DNA of 64,000 nucleotides. Source: Butyrivibrio sp. LB2008. Its GTDB lineage: Bacteria > Bacillota > Clostridia > Lachnospirales > Lachnospiraceae. The position numbers and the translations under genes were made by a program. The notes beneath the pieces are model-generated. The model had not been told where the DNA came from, made no database searches, and was given only the letters and a program-made list of their open reading frames with translations. Within the stretch, counting starts at the first letter, position 1. Each line of letters starts with the position of its first letter. Location: assembly GCF_000621565.1 (NCBI RefSeq), contig NZ_JHXZ01000015.1:62001-126000 (forward strand), given 5' to 3'. Below, one piece after another: positions 28,697 to 36,099 of the stretch.

Positions 28697-28727
28697 GAGC
28701 CGGCGATTAAACATTCGCTGGCTCTTT
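28697..28727 (+). terminator. Terminator between greA and lysS
   Basis: GAGCCGGCGA / TCGCTGGCTC (one G-U pair) followed by TTTATA. Confidence 0.8.
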
Positions 28728-28783
28728 ATATGCATAATGGTGGCAGATGAAAAGGCCATATAAGATGATACGGAGGAAATAAA

Positions 28784-30346
28784 GTGGAAGCCAATAATCA
28801 GCAAAACAACCAGAACACACAGGAAGACGTTGGACGTCTTCGCCAGGTCAGAAGAGATAAGCTTTCTGAGCTTCAGGCAGAGGGAAGAGATCCTTTTCAG
28901 ATCGTGAAGTACGACCAGACGCATCATACAAAGGATATCAGGGATAACTTTGAAGCACTTGAGTTCGTAGTTCCTGTAGATGAGGACGGTAAAGCAATTA
29001 CAGTACCTCTTTCAGAAGTTCCGGCAGGCAAGATCGTATCACTTGCAGGTCGTATGATGAGTAAGCGTGTAATGGGTAAAGCGTCTTTTGCTAACCTTCA
29101 GGATAGAGACGGACGTATGCAGCTTTATATCTCAAGAAACGATCTTGGAGATGAAGCATATGCTGATTTTAAGAAAATGGATATCGGAGATATCATCGGA
29201 GTTAAGGGATTTGCTTTCAGAACAAGAACCGGAGAGCTTTCTGTTCATGTTAAGGAGCTGGTTCTTTTGGCCAAGTCTCTTATGCCACTTCCTGAGAAGT
29301 TCCACGGACTTACAGATACAGAGATTCGTTACAGACAGAGATATGTCGACCTCATCATGAATGAGGACGTAAAGGAAACATTCAAGAAGAGATCCGCTAT
29401 CATCCGCGAGATCCGTAATTTCCTTGCAGACAGAGATTTCATGGAAGTTGAGACACCTATGCTTGTAGAGAATGCAGGCGGTGCTGCAGCAAGACCTTTT
29501 TTCACACATTACAATGCACTTGATGAAGAGAGAAAGCTTCGTATCTCACTTGAGCTTTACCTTAAGAGACTTATCGTAGGCGGCATGGAGAGAGTATTCG
29601 AGATCGGCCGTGTATTCAGAAACGAAGGTACAGATACAAGACATAACCCTGAGTTCACACTTATGGAACTCTATCAGGCATATACTGATTATGAAGGAAT
29701 GATGGAACTTACAGAGTCCATGTTCCGTTATCTTGCCGAGAAGGTTTGTGGAACAACACAGATCCCTTACGGTGATAATATCATCGACCTTGGAAAGCCT
29801 TTCGAGCGTCTTACAATGAACGACGCTATCAAGAAGTATGCAGGCGTTGATTTTGACGCTGTTGCAACAGATGAAGAAGCTAAGGCTATCGCAAGAGAGC
29901 GTGGCATCGAGTTTGAAGACCGTCACAAGAAGGGCGACATTGTAAACCTCTTCTTCGAGGAGTTCTGTGAGAAGAATCTGATCCAGCCTACATTTATCAT
30001 GGATCATCCTATTGAGATCTCACCTCTTACCAAGAAGAAGCCTACAGATCCTTCGAAGGTTGAGCGTTTTGAGCTCTTCATCAATACATGGGAGATGTGC
30101 AACGCATACTCAGAGCTTAACGATCCTATCGACCAGCGTGAGCGTTTCGCAGCACAGGATGCCAACGCCGAAGCAGGTGACGAAGAAGCCGAGCACACAG
30201 ACGAAGACTTCCTCAACGCCCTCGAGATCGGTATGCCCCCCACAGGCGGTATCGGCTACGGTATCGACCGTCTCTGCATGCTGTTGACTAACAGTGCGGG
30301 TATAAGAGACGTGTTGTTGTTCCCTACGCTTAAGTCTTTGAATTGA
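28784..30346 (+). CDS. lysS: Lysyl-tRNA synthetase, class II
   Basis: A 520-residue enzyme charging tRNA-Lys. An N-terminal OB-fold anticodon-binding domain (about residues 60-160, GKIVSLAGRMMSKRVMGKA) precedes the class II core: motif 1 around RNFLADRDFMEVETPML, motif 2 RVFRNEGTDTRHNPEFT and motif 3 GIGYGIDRLCMLLTN. The start is GTG at 28784, preceded by GGAGG at 7 bases. It is the last chromosomal gene before the mobile element; no terminator with a clear T-tract follows it directly. Confidence 0.96.
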   Translation: MEANNQQNNQNTQEDVGRLRQVRRDKLSELQAEGRDPFQIVKYDQTHHTKDIRDNFEALEFVVPVDEDGKAITVPLSEVPAGKIVSLAGRMMSKRVMGKASFANLQDRDGRMQLYISRNDLGDEAYADFKKMDIGDIIGVKGFAFRTRTGELSVHVKELVLLAKSLMPLPEKFHGLTDTEIRYRQRYVDLIMNEDVKETFKKRSAIIREIRNFLADRDFMEVETPMLVENAGGAAARPFFTHYNALDEERKLRISLELYLKRLIVGGMERVFEIGRVFRNEGTDTRHNPEFTLMELYQAYTDYEGMMELTESMFRYLAEKVCGTTQIPYGDNIIDLGKPFERLTMNDAIKKYAGVDFDAVATDEEAKAIARERGIEFEDRHKKGDIVNLFFEEFCEKNLIQPTFIMDHPIEISPLTKKKPTDPSKVERFELFINTWEMCNAYSELNDPIDQRERFAAQDANAEAGDEEAEHTDEDFLNALEIGMPPTGGIGYGIDRLCMLLTNSAGIRDVLLFPTLKSLN

Positions 30347-30384
30347 CGTATGGAGGAATAGGGAAGAATCGGTGAGTAAAGAGG

Positions 30385-30431
30385 TCCAATCAGATACATG
30401 TTGTACTAAAAAGTACATCTATTTCATTGGA
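30385..30431 (+). repeat. Imperfect hairpin downstream of lysS
   Basis: TCCAAT (30385-30390) pairs with ATTGGA (30426-30431), and an inner TGTACT / AGTACA stem has loop AAAA. It lies in the 400-base gap 30347-30747, which carries no gene that I can support. It could be a weak terminator for lysS or a recombination-site remnant; neither is shown. Confidence 0.35.
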
Positions 30432-30653
30432 TTTCTATACCCTTCAATGGACTTTGGTGCCTAGATTGCCCAAAATGGAGCTCCGCTCTATTCGCTGTTT
30501 GGAGTTGATTTAATTAAACAAAAAGTGTTTATTTTTTGTGATAATTGATGAGGAACAGTTGAAAATTAAAGAGATAATACCGGTTATCTGCAAAGAATTC
30601 TTTCAGCGAAAAAGGCAATTATTATATTAAAACCTTATATGATCAAATATTCT

Positions 30654-30705
30654 AAGGACATATGTGTTCTCCAAGAAATGGAGAATAATATATGTCCTTT
30701 TTTAT
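30654..30705 (+). terminator. Strong hairpin with T-tract at the element's left end
   Basis: AAGGACATATG (30654-30664) pairs with TATATGTCCTT, with an inner TTCTCCA / TGGAGAA stem, followed by TTTTTTATTTT. It ends transcription from the chromosome or acts as an attenuator before the first element gene at 30748. Confidence 0.75.
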
Positions 30706-30747
30706 TTTCTTTTTTCTTGCACATCCGGAGCAAAAAGGAGGCACTGG

Positions 30748-31224
30748 ATGAACAAATCAAAATCCCCACCAGTAGATTTAGAAAAATATTTAGAAGCCCG
30801 AGGAAGAAAGCATCATTACGTCACATATGAAGACGGAGCAAGAGCTTTGGGAATGGCTTATTGGGGCTTTGTCCGATTCTGTCAGGAGATTGGGGCAAAT
30901 ATTCCATTAAGAAAAACATCAATAGTAGATATGGATATCGTTGAAAAATACATAGAGAAATATCCATACGAGTTTAAAAGCAAAAGTGAGGGAAATGATA
31001 TGCCTAAAAAAAGAAAAAAGATAGACAACATCGATGAATTGGTTAATTCAGGTAAAAAGAAATATGTTCGTATAGCAGAAGGAGCTGAGCTCTATTCAGT
31101 CGGAAAACATACCTTTGAATCTTGGGTTGAGGAAGCTAAAGCAGCAAGAAGGATAAAAGGAGTTGTACTTGTAAATACAGATAAGATCGATGCGTTCATA
31201 GAATCATTTGAGGAGGATTATTGA
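30748..31224 (+). CDS. DUF6462-like DNA-binding protein with two domains
   Basis: A 158-residue protein made of two homologous halves. Residues about 20-70 (HHYVTYEDGARALGMAYWGF...DIVEKYIE) and 105-155 (KKYVRIAEGAELYSVGKHTF...DKIDAFIE) share the pattern YV..EGA...(Y/F)...I....D.I...IE. This looks like the excisionase/MerR-type winged helix of DUF6462 proteins, which sit in clostridial conjugative elements. A basic linker (PKKRKK) joins them. Likely a regulator or partition/excision helper. RBS AAGGAGG precedes ATG 30748. It starts the parA-parB-repA operon. Confidence 0.7.
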   Translation: MNKSKSPPVDLEKYLEARGRKHHYVTYEDGARALGMAYWGFVRFCQEIGANIPLRKTSIVDMDIVEKYIEKYPYEFKSKSEGNDMPKKRKKIDNIDELVNSGKKKYVRIAEGAELYSVGKHTFESWVEEAKAARRIKGVVLVNTDKIDAFIESFEEDY

Positions 31225-31225
31225 T

Positions 31226-32011
31226 ATGTGCAGAGTTATTGCGGTAGCAAATCAGAAAGGCGGAGTCGGAAAGACAGTAACTTGCGTGAATCTTGGCATT
31301 GGATTGGCCAGAAAAGGAAATAAGGTTCTTATGATAGATGCAGATCCACAGGGGTCTCTGACAATAAGTCTTGGTTGTAGTGAACCGGACAGTCTTGATT
31401 ATTCACTTGCAGATGCGATGGTAGACATTATTAATGATGAACCCATAGATGTGAAAAAGGGGCTTATTCATCATATGGAGGATGTAGATGTTCTTCCGGG
31501 TAATATAGATCTGTCCAGTTTAGAAATAACTCTGACAGGTGTTATCAGCAGAGAAACCATTTTAAGAGAATATGTGGATAAAGCAAGAGAGTTTTACGAC
31601 TATATCATAATCGATTGCATGCCATCTCTTGGAATGATGACTATAAATGCATTGGCTTGTGCAGATTCAGTATTGATTCCTGTTCAGGCGGCGTACCTTC
31701 CTGTAAAAGGTCTTCAGCAGCTCATTAAGACAATCGGAAGAGTAAAGAGGCAGCTTAATTCAAAGCTTGAGATTGAAGGAATACTTATAACGATGGTAGA
31801 CAGTAGAACTAATTATGCAAAGGATATCACAACACTGATATACGAGAACTATTCATCAAATATAAGAATTTTTAAAGAAGAAATACCTTTATCGGTACGA
31901 GCAGCTGAGATAAGTGCATCAGGAAGTAGTCTTTATGTATATGATCCAAAGGGCAAAGCAGCGATGGCGTATACATATCTGATTGAGGAGGTAGTGGAAA
32001 ATGGCAGGTAG
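31226..32011 (+). CDS. parA: ParA/Soj-family partition ATPase
   Basis: A 261-residue ATPase that moves or spaces element copies together with ParB. The deviant Walker A motif NQKGGVGKT is at residues 9-17, Walker A' DADPQGS at about 41-47, and Walker B YIIIDCMPSLG near 130. ATG 31226 follows GAGGAGG at 9 bases; the previous stop is one base away. It overlaps parB by 11 bases. Confidence 0.93.
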   Translation: MCRVIAVANQKGGVGKTVTCVNLGIGLARKGNKVLMIDADPQGSLTISLGCSEPDSLDYSLADAMVDIINDEPIDVKKGLIHHMEDVDVLPGNIDLSSLEITLTGVISRETILREYVDKAREFYDYIIIDCMPSLGMMTINALACADSVLIPVQAAYLPVKGLQQLIKTIGRVKRQLNSKLEIEGILITMVDSRTNYAKDITTLIYENYSSNIRIFKEEIPLSVRAAEISASGSSLYVYDPKGKAAMAYTYLIEEVVENGR

Positions 32012-32912
32012 GATTGGACAGAAAGTAAAGCTTTCAAGTATAGATGAACTTCTTGGGGTTCCAAGTACAGAAGGTACAGTGGATTTGGAAGTTTTATCAA
32101 TATATCCTTTTGAAAATCATCCATTTAAGGTTGTCGATGATGAGAAGATGGATGAACTTGTAGAAAGCATAAAAGAAAGCGGAGTTTTAACTCCTGTCCT
32201 TGTAAGACCGGATGATGAGGGGACATATGAAATGATTTCTGGTCACAGAAGGTTACATGCGGCTAGAAGAGCAGGACTTCGAAAGATTCCGGCAATTATA
32301 AAGGAAATGACTAATGATGATGCGACTATTGCAATGGTCAATGCCAATATGCAGAGGGAAGAGATACTTCCAAGTGAGAGAGCATTCGCTTACAAGATGA
32401 AATTAGATGCAATAAAGCATCAGGGAGCAAAAAGAGAAACTTCCCCCCAGACTGGGGGGAAGTTGGAAGCGGCTGATATTGTAGGAGAAGCTTCCGGAGT
32501 AAGTGGATCTCAAGTACAAAGGTTCATACGACTAACATATTTAATTCCCAATCTTCTAAATCTAGTTGATGTAAAAAGATTAGCTTTAGGGGTGGCGGTA
32601 GAATTATCATATCTCAATCATGCTTATCAGCAGTGGATATATGAGTATATCTGCGAAAACGGAATGATAAAACAGGAACAGTTAATGGATCTGAGGAAGT
32701 ACCGAGAAGATAGTTCATTAACACATGAACAGCTTTTGGAAATCATTATTCAGGGACGTTCTTCTACAGATAAACGAAAAAAGATCACGTTTTCGGAGAG
32801 GAAGCTTAATAAGTACTTTCCGGCTTACTATACTCAGCCAGAAATAGAAAGGATAATAGTAGGCTTATTGGAACAGTGGAAGGAATCACAGGAAGGAGAG
32901 GGCAACAAATGA
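32001..32912 (+). CDS. parB: ParB/RepB-family partition protein
   Basis: A 303-residue ParB. The N-terminal CTPase/nuclease-like domain carries YPFENHPFKV and MISGHRRLHAARRAG (the GHRR motif of ParB, which binds CTP), then NANMQREEILPSERAFAYKMKL and a helix-turn-helix (GEASGVSGSQVQRFIRL). It should bind a centromere-like site, which I could not identify. A perfect 11-bp palindrome sits inside the gene at the SPQTGG codons. Overlaps parA at the start and the short repA-like gene at the end. Confidence 0.9.
   Translation: MAGRIGQKVKLSSIDELLGVPSTEGTVDLEVLSIYPFENHPFKVVDDEKMDELVESIKESGVLTPVLVRPDDEGTYEMISGHRRLHAARRAGLRKIPAIIKEMTNDDATIAMVNANMQREEILPSERAFAYKMKLDAIKHQGAKRETSPQTGGKLEAADIVGEASGVSGSQVQRFIRLTYLIPNLLNLVDVKRLALGVAVELSYLNHAYQQWIYEYICENGMIKQEQLMDLRKYREDSSLTHEQLLEIIIQGRSSTDKRKKITFSERKLNKYFPAYYTQPEIERIIVGLLEQWKESQEGEGNK
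32438..32464 (+). repeat. Perfect hairpin inside parB
   Basis: AACTTCCCCCC (32438-32448), loop AGACT, GGGGGGAAGTT (32454-32464). Eleven perfect pairs with six C-G in a row are unusual inside an AT-rich coding sequence. There is no T-tract. The encoded SPQTGGK stretch is, as far as I recall, kept in related ParB proteins. Confidence 0.8.
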
Positions 32913-33277
32913 TGTTGGAATATTTTTATAACACACAATCAGAGCAATTTGCTTCTGTAGAGATACCTAAAGAGATTTTGACAGGGGAGAAGTTTTCTTC
33001 CCTATCTCCATCGGCAAAGATATTGTATGCGGTTCTTTTAGCAAAGATGGAAGAAGCCGGAAGGCATAATTGGTTTGATGAAGATAATAGGATTTACATT
33101 ATATATCCGCTAAGAGAGATTGAAGAAGATATCAATTATTCAAAACATACAGTTATTGATTGTATGAATGAGCTTGAAGATATAGGACTCATTTTTAAGA
33201 TTCAAACTAAAGGAAAACCAAGTAAGATTTACGTTAAAAATTTCAATAGGATGTGTAGATTTCAATTGATAGGGTAG
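32909..33277 (+). CDS. Short RepA N-terminal-domain paralog
   Basis: A 122-residue protein that aligns along its whole length with the first part of the next gene (YFYNTQSE... / SAKILYAVLLAKM... / NRIYIIYPLREIEE... / GKPSKIYVKNF). This is the winged-helix DNA-binding domain of RepA_N replication initiators, without the C-terminal domain. It may be a regulator of replication that binds the same sites, or a duplicated fragment. The ATG at 32909 is inside the parB stop overlap and has GGAGAGG upstream. Confidence 0.75.
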   Translation: MMLEYFYNTQSEQFASVEIPKEILTGEKFSSLSPSAKILYAVLLAKMEEAGRHNWFDEDNRIYIIYPLREIEEDINYSKHTVIDCMNELEDIGLIFKIQTKGKPSKIYVKNFNRMCRFQLIG

Positions 33278-33343
33278 TGCAGATATTGCACCACTAAGGG
33301 AATTAAAAGTAATAGAAAGTAATTGTAGGGAGGATATGGAAGC

Positions 33344-34273
33344 ATGGGCGAAAAGATAATATTTGATTATTTCTATGGTCAAGAATCTGAGATGCATGCT
33401 TTTTACAGAGTTCCAAAGCTTCTTTTTACCAATGCGCATTTTAAGAAGCTAAGCTCTGATGCCAAGATTCTATATGGCTTAATGCTTGATAGAATGTCAC
33501 TTTCACAGAAGAATAAGTGGTTAGATGCCGAAAATAGAGCCTATATCATATATTCTCAGCTTGAAGCAATGGAAATGCTTAATTGTAAGGAAAACAAAGC
33601 TATCAATTTGTTTAGGGAGTTGGAGGCGATAGGTCTATTGGAACGTAGAAAGCAAGGACAAGGTAAACCGTCATTGATTTATCTTAAGGACTTTGTTCAA
33701 GAGCAGATATTGGAAAAAACAAGTTCTGAAGAGAAATGTTCAGACATGGGAAAAATCAAGGTCAAGAACTTGGAAAAAACAATGTCTGGAGATGGGAAAA
33801 AACAAGGTCTAGACATGGGAAAAACCAATGCTAATTATAATAATATAAATAATAATAATTTAGTTATACATACAAATCATATCTATTCGATGAATCAGGA
33901 TATGAATGATGAGTACAGTGCGTATGCTGAAATTGTAAGAGAAAATCTAGATATTGATAGTATGAGTGAACGCTATCCACAAGATGTAGATATTATTGAG
34001 GGGATTTATGACCTTGTACTTGAGACAGTTCTTTGCAGAAAGCCTACAATCTGGATTTCAAAGAATGAGTATCCGACCAACCTGGTTAAGTCCAAGTTTC
34101 TAAAGCTCAACCATATGCATCTTGAGTATGTCATGGGATGTATGAAGGATAATACGACTAAGGTTAGGAATATAAAGAACTATCTGTTATCTGCGCTATT
34201 TAATGCGCCAACAACTATGGGAAGTTACTATCAGGCAGAGTATATGTATGATCGTGTAAGAAAGGCGGAGTAA
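33344..34273 (+). CDS. repA: RepA_N-family replication initiator
   Basis: A 309-residue initiator. Residues 1-120 are the RepA_N winged-helix domain (FDYFYGQESEMHAF, SSDAKILYGLMLDRM, GKPSLIYLKDF). A low-complexity linker follows (about 125-175, ending in Asn-rich YNNINNNN). The C-terminal part (about 195-300) matches the DUF6017-type domain of element RepA proteins. Five TGG(G)AAAAA repeats lie in the linker-coding region; in RepA_N plasmids the origin is known to lie inside repA, so this is the likely origin. RBS AGGGAGG precedes the ATG. Confidence 0.85.
   Translation: MGEKIIFDYFYGQESEMHAFYRVPKLLFTNAHFKKLSSDAKILYGLMLDRMSLSQKNKWLDAENRAYIIYSQLEAMEMLNCKENKAINLFRELEAIGLLERRKQGQGKPSLIYLKDFVQEQILEKTSSEEKCSDMGKIKVKNLEKTMSGDGKKQGLDMGKTNANYNNINNNNLVIHTNHIYSMNQDMNDEYSAYAEIVRENLDIDSMSERYPQDVDIIEGIYDLVLETVLCRKPTIWISKNEYPTNLVKSKFLKLNHMHLEYVMGCMKDNTTKVRNIKNYLLSALFNAPTTMGSYYQAEYMYDRVRKAE
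33711..33832 (+). repeat. Iteron-like repeats inside repA, candidate replication origin
   Basis: The core TGG(G)AAAAA(A/T/C)CAA starts at 33711, 33747, 33771, 33793 and 33816, with spacings 36, 24, 22 and 23. Most copies extend into a downstream TCT.GA-like part. One copy (33793) is read in a different frame from the others, so the DNA rather than the protein seems to be what is kept. Origins of RepA_N replicons lie within repA. Confidence 0.6.
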
Positions 34274-34294
34274 ATTGAAAAAGGAGGAAATCAA

Positions 34295-34678
34295 ATGACA
34301 GTTTTTTTATATATTCTTTTGTTGGTAACCGAATTTATAATTAGAATCGTGGTTGTCCTGATAAAGCGAGTTGATTTGACAAATTCTTTGGTTATCGGAG
34401 CTATCCCGGTATTTCTTGTAAGAGAACAGGGATTTGATAAAAAGACAAATTTGATTATCTTCGGGATAGCAGTGCTTTTGGCATTGATAATACAGCATAT
34501 GTTTACGATTGCCAAAATACTTGCTTCAGTGATAAGTTGCGTAGCTATAGCGTTTCTTTGCGCTATTTGGAAAAGCTATGATTCAAGGCATGCGCAGCTT
34601 ACAGTAGTTGTTATTGGCACTATCATAGCTGCAATATGGAATCTGCAGTATTGGTACGGATATGAGAGAGAATTGTAA
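34295..34678 (+). CDS. Small integral membrane protein of the element
   Basis: A 127-residue protein with about four hydrophobic segments (LYILLLVTEFIIRIVVVLI, LIIFGIAVLLALIIQ, ILASVISCVAIAFLCAI, LTVVVIGTIIAAIW). RBS AAGGAGG precedes the ATG. It is 21 bases after repA and ends in a terminator, so it closes the replication operon. Similar small membrane genes follow repA in related elements; function is unknown. Confidence 0.65.
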   Translation: MTVFLYILLLVTEFIIRIVVVLIKRVDLTNSLVIGAIPVFLVREQGFDKKTNLIIFGIAVLLALIIQHMFTIAKILASVISCVAIAFLCAIWKSYDSRHAQLTVVVIGTIIAAIWNLQYWYGYEREL

Positions 34679-34705
34679 AAGCGCATTTTCTAACAGTGCG
34701 CTTTT
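34677..34705. terminator. Bidirectional terminator
   Basis: A perfect stem AAAAGCGCA / TGCGCTTTT between the convergent membrane-protein gene and the minus-strand coiled-coil gene. Confidence 0.85.
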
Positions 34706-34721
34706 ATGAATTCCGGACGCG

Positions 34722-35090
34722 TTATGAAATTGCGTCAAGTTCTGTTTCAAGTGCTTTTTTCCTATCTTCGCATTCCTTTTTTTCTTTTAGTATCTTTTCT
34801 TTGATAGCAACAATTTGAGACAAGAATTTAGAAGTATCACTGAGACTTTTTTCTAATTCAGTGACGATTCTTTCTTTATATTTTTCTGCCTCGGCTTGGG
34901 CTTCTTTTCCACAGACGGCAAAAGGGGACATATCGTAAGCCTTTTGCGGCTCATAGACTTTTTTTATAATATTGTTGTAATGTATCTTTACTTCTTTATA
35001 TGTTTCTTCGAGTTTAAAGATTTTTGCTTCATATTCTTTTATCTGCTCATCCAGCTTATTAATTTCTGAGCGTTTATCGCTTCGATTCAA
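34722..35090 (-). CDS. YwqH-like (DUF5082-type) coiled-coil protein, minus-strand paralog
   Basis: A 122-residue, almost fully helical protein. It aligns with the plus-strand gene at 35706: ..Y.P.KAYD...., GK..Q.A, .EL..S.S.TS..LS.I. and ALE.EL are shared. Such small helical proteins accompany LXG effectors of type VII secretion and act as targeting partners. The start appears to be TTG at 35090 with GAGGTAG upstream on the minus strand. It is opposite in direction to the effector cassette, so it may be a second partner or a left-over copy. Confidence 0.6.
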   Translation of the reverse strand: MNRSDKRSEINKLDEQIKEYEAKIFKLEETYKEVKIHYNNIIKKVYEPQKAYDMSPFAVCGKEAQAEAEKYKERIVTELEKSLSDTSKFLSQIVAIKEKILKEKKECEDRKKALETELDAIS

Positions 35091-35399
35091 TTTTGCTACC
35101 TCATTATTTTGATTTTATAAAACTATAGTACGAGCATGTAAAAATAGTATTAACATCATATCATAATTATCTGAACTATTTCAAGAATGAAGTTAGTTGT
35201 GGTAAACAGGCTGAACAGTATAAGAAATCTCCATTTATAGCATGCAGAGACAGAGAGATGGGGGAAATATAGATGGTGCTGGTGACCATTTGTGTTTGAT
35301 GTGTGGCGATAAATTTGCTTGATAAAGCGTATTTTGGCGTGATAAAATGTTACTGATTTATTAAAATAGTTTTCTATAAAATAAACAATAAGGAGTAAT
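35091..35399. other. Divergent intergenic region before the type VII effector cassette
   Basis: About 310 bases between the minus-strand coiled-coil gene and the plus-strand cassette. It is AT-rich and must hold promoters for both directions; I see no convincing gene or hairpin. Confidence 0.5.
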
Positions 35400-35702
35400 A
35401 TGGCAGAAAATAGCGTATACATGGACACGCGAGTGTTTACCGATATAGTTGGAGAAATAGGCGGCACGACTGCTAATTGCGTTCTCTCAGAAGAATCACT
35501 TAGCAAGATTGACGTATTCGAAAAAACAAAAGTTGGTCGTGAGATGAACGAGATTCTTAAGCTTTTTTATAAGTCTACAGATACGTATAGACACGAAGCT
35601 TCCGAATCACTTCCGAGGGCTCTTCTTACTCTACGCGATAGTATGATCGAGCAAGATAGGATTCTAAGTAACGGACTTACTGTAGATACAAATCGGAGGT
35701 AA
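35400..35702 (+). CDS. Small helical protein of LXG cassette (YwqI-like)
   Basis: A 100-residue helical protein starting the effector cassette. Its size, predicted helices and place directly before the DUF5082-like gene match the YwqI/DUF5344-type partners of Bacillus LXG toxins. Such pairs of WXG100-like proteins are thought to bind the LXG domain and guide it to the type VII machine. RBS AAGGAG precedes the ATG. The identity rests mainly on context. Confidence 0.6.
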   Translation: MAENSVYMDTRVFTDIVGEIGGTTANCVLSEESLSKIDVFEKTKVGREMNEILKLFYKSTDTYRHEASESLPRALLTLRDSMIEQDRILSNGLTVDTNRR

Positions 35703-35705
35703 GAA

Positions 35706-36083
35706 ATGGGACTTCATTCAAGAATAGAAGAAAAGAAAGCAGAAAAAAGAGGTTATGAACGCGACCTTGCTTATTGCGAAGAAGCGTATGAATATATCAG
35801 CCAAAACCTAAGAGTTATTGAGGATGATATCTATAATCCTGATAAAGCATATGATATTACAAATTCCGGCGAGTGGCTTGGCAAACTCGAACAAGATGCA
35901 GATGATCATAGGAATGATATCTGTTCAGAGCTTAGCGGAAAGATATCTGAAACATCGAATCTCTTATCTGCCATTGAACGGACAATGGAAAAGCTCCAAG
36001 AGCTCATAAGAGAATGTGAAGAAGAGATTGAAGCTCTTGAAGAGGAGCTTCGTGCAAGAGAAAGCAGCTTAAGTAAAATGTAG
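35706..36083 (+). CDS. YwqH-like (DUF5082-type) partner of LXG effector
   Basis: A 125-residue coiled-coil protein with the DUF5082-like pattern (YEYISQNLRVIEDDIYNPDK, ETSNLLSAIERTMEKL, ending in an acidic helix EECEEEIEALEEEL-type). It starts 3 bases after the previous stop, with GGAGG upstream, and ends 16 bases before the effector gene. It is a paralog of the minus-strand gene at 34722. Likely role: targeting factor for the effector. Confidence 0.7.
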   Translation: MGLHSRIEEKKAEKRGYERDLAYCEEAYEYISQNLRVIEDDIYNPDKAYDITNSGEWLGKLEQDADDHRNDICSELSGKISETSNLLSAIERTMEKLQELIRECEEEIEALEEELRARESSLSKM

Positions 36084-36099
36084 GATTGAGGAAACAGAA

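Noticed and set aside
30347..30653. Possible attachment site after lysS
   Set aside because: A hairpin is present but no matching direct repeat was found at the right side of the element, so no att site can be claimed.
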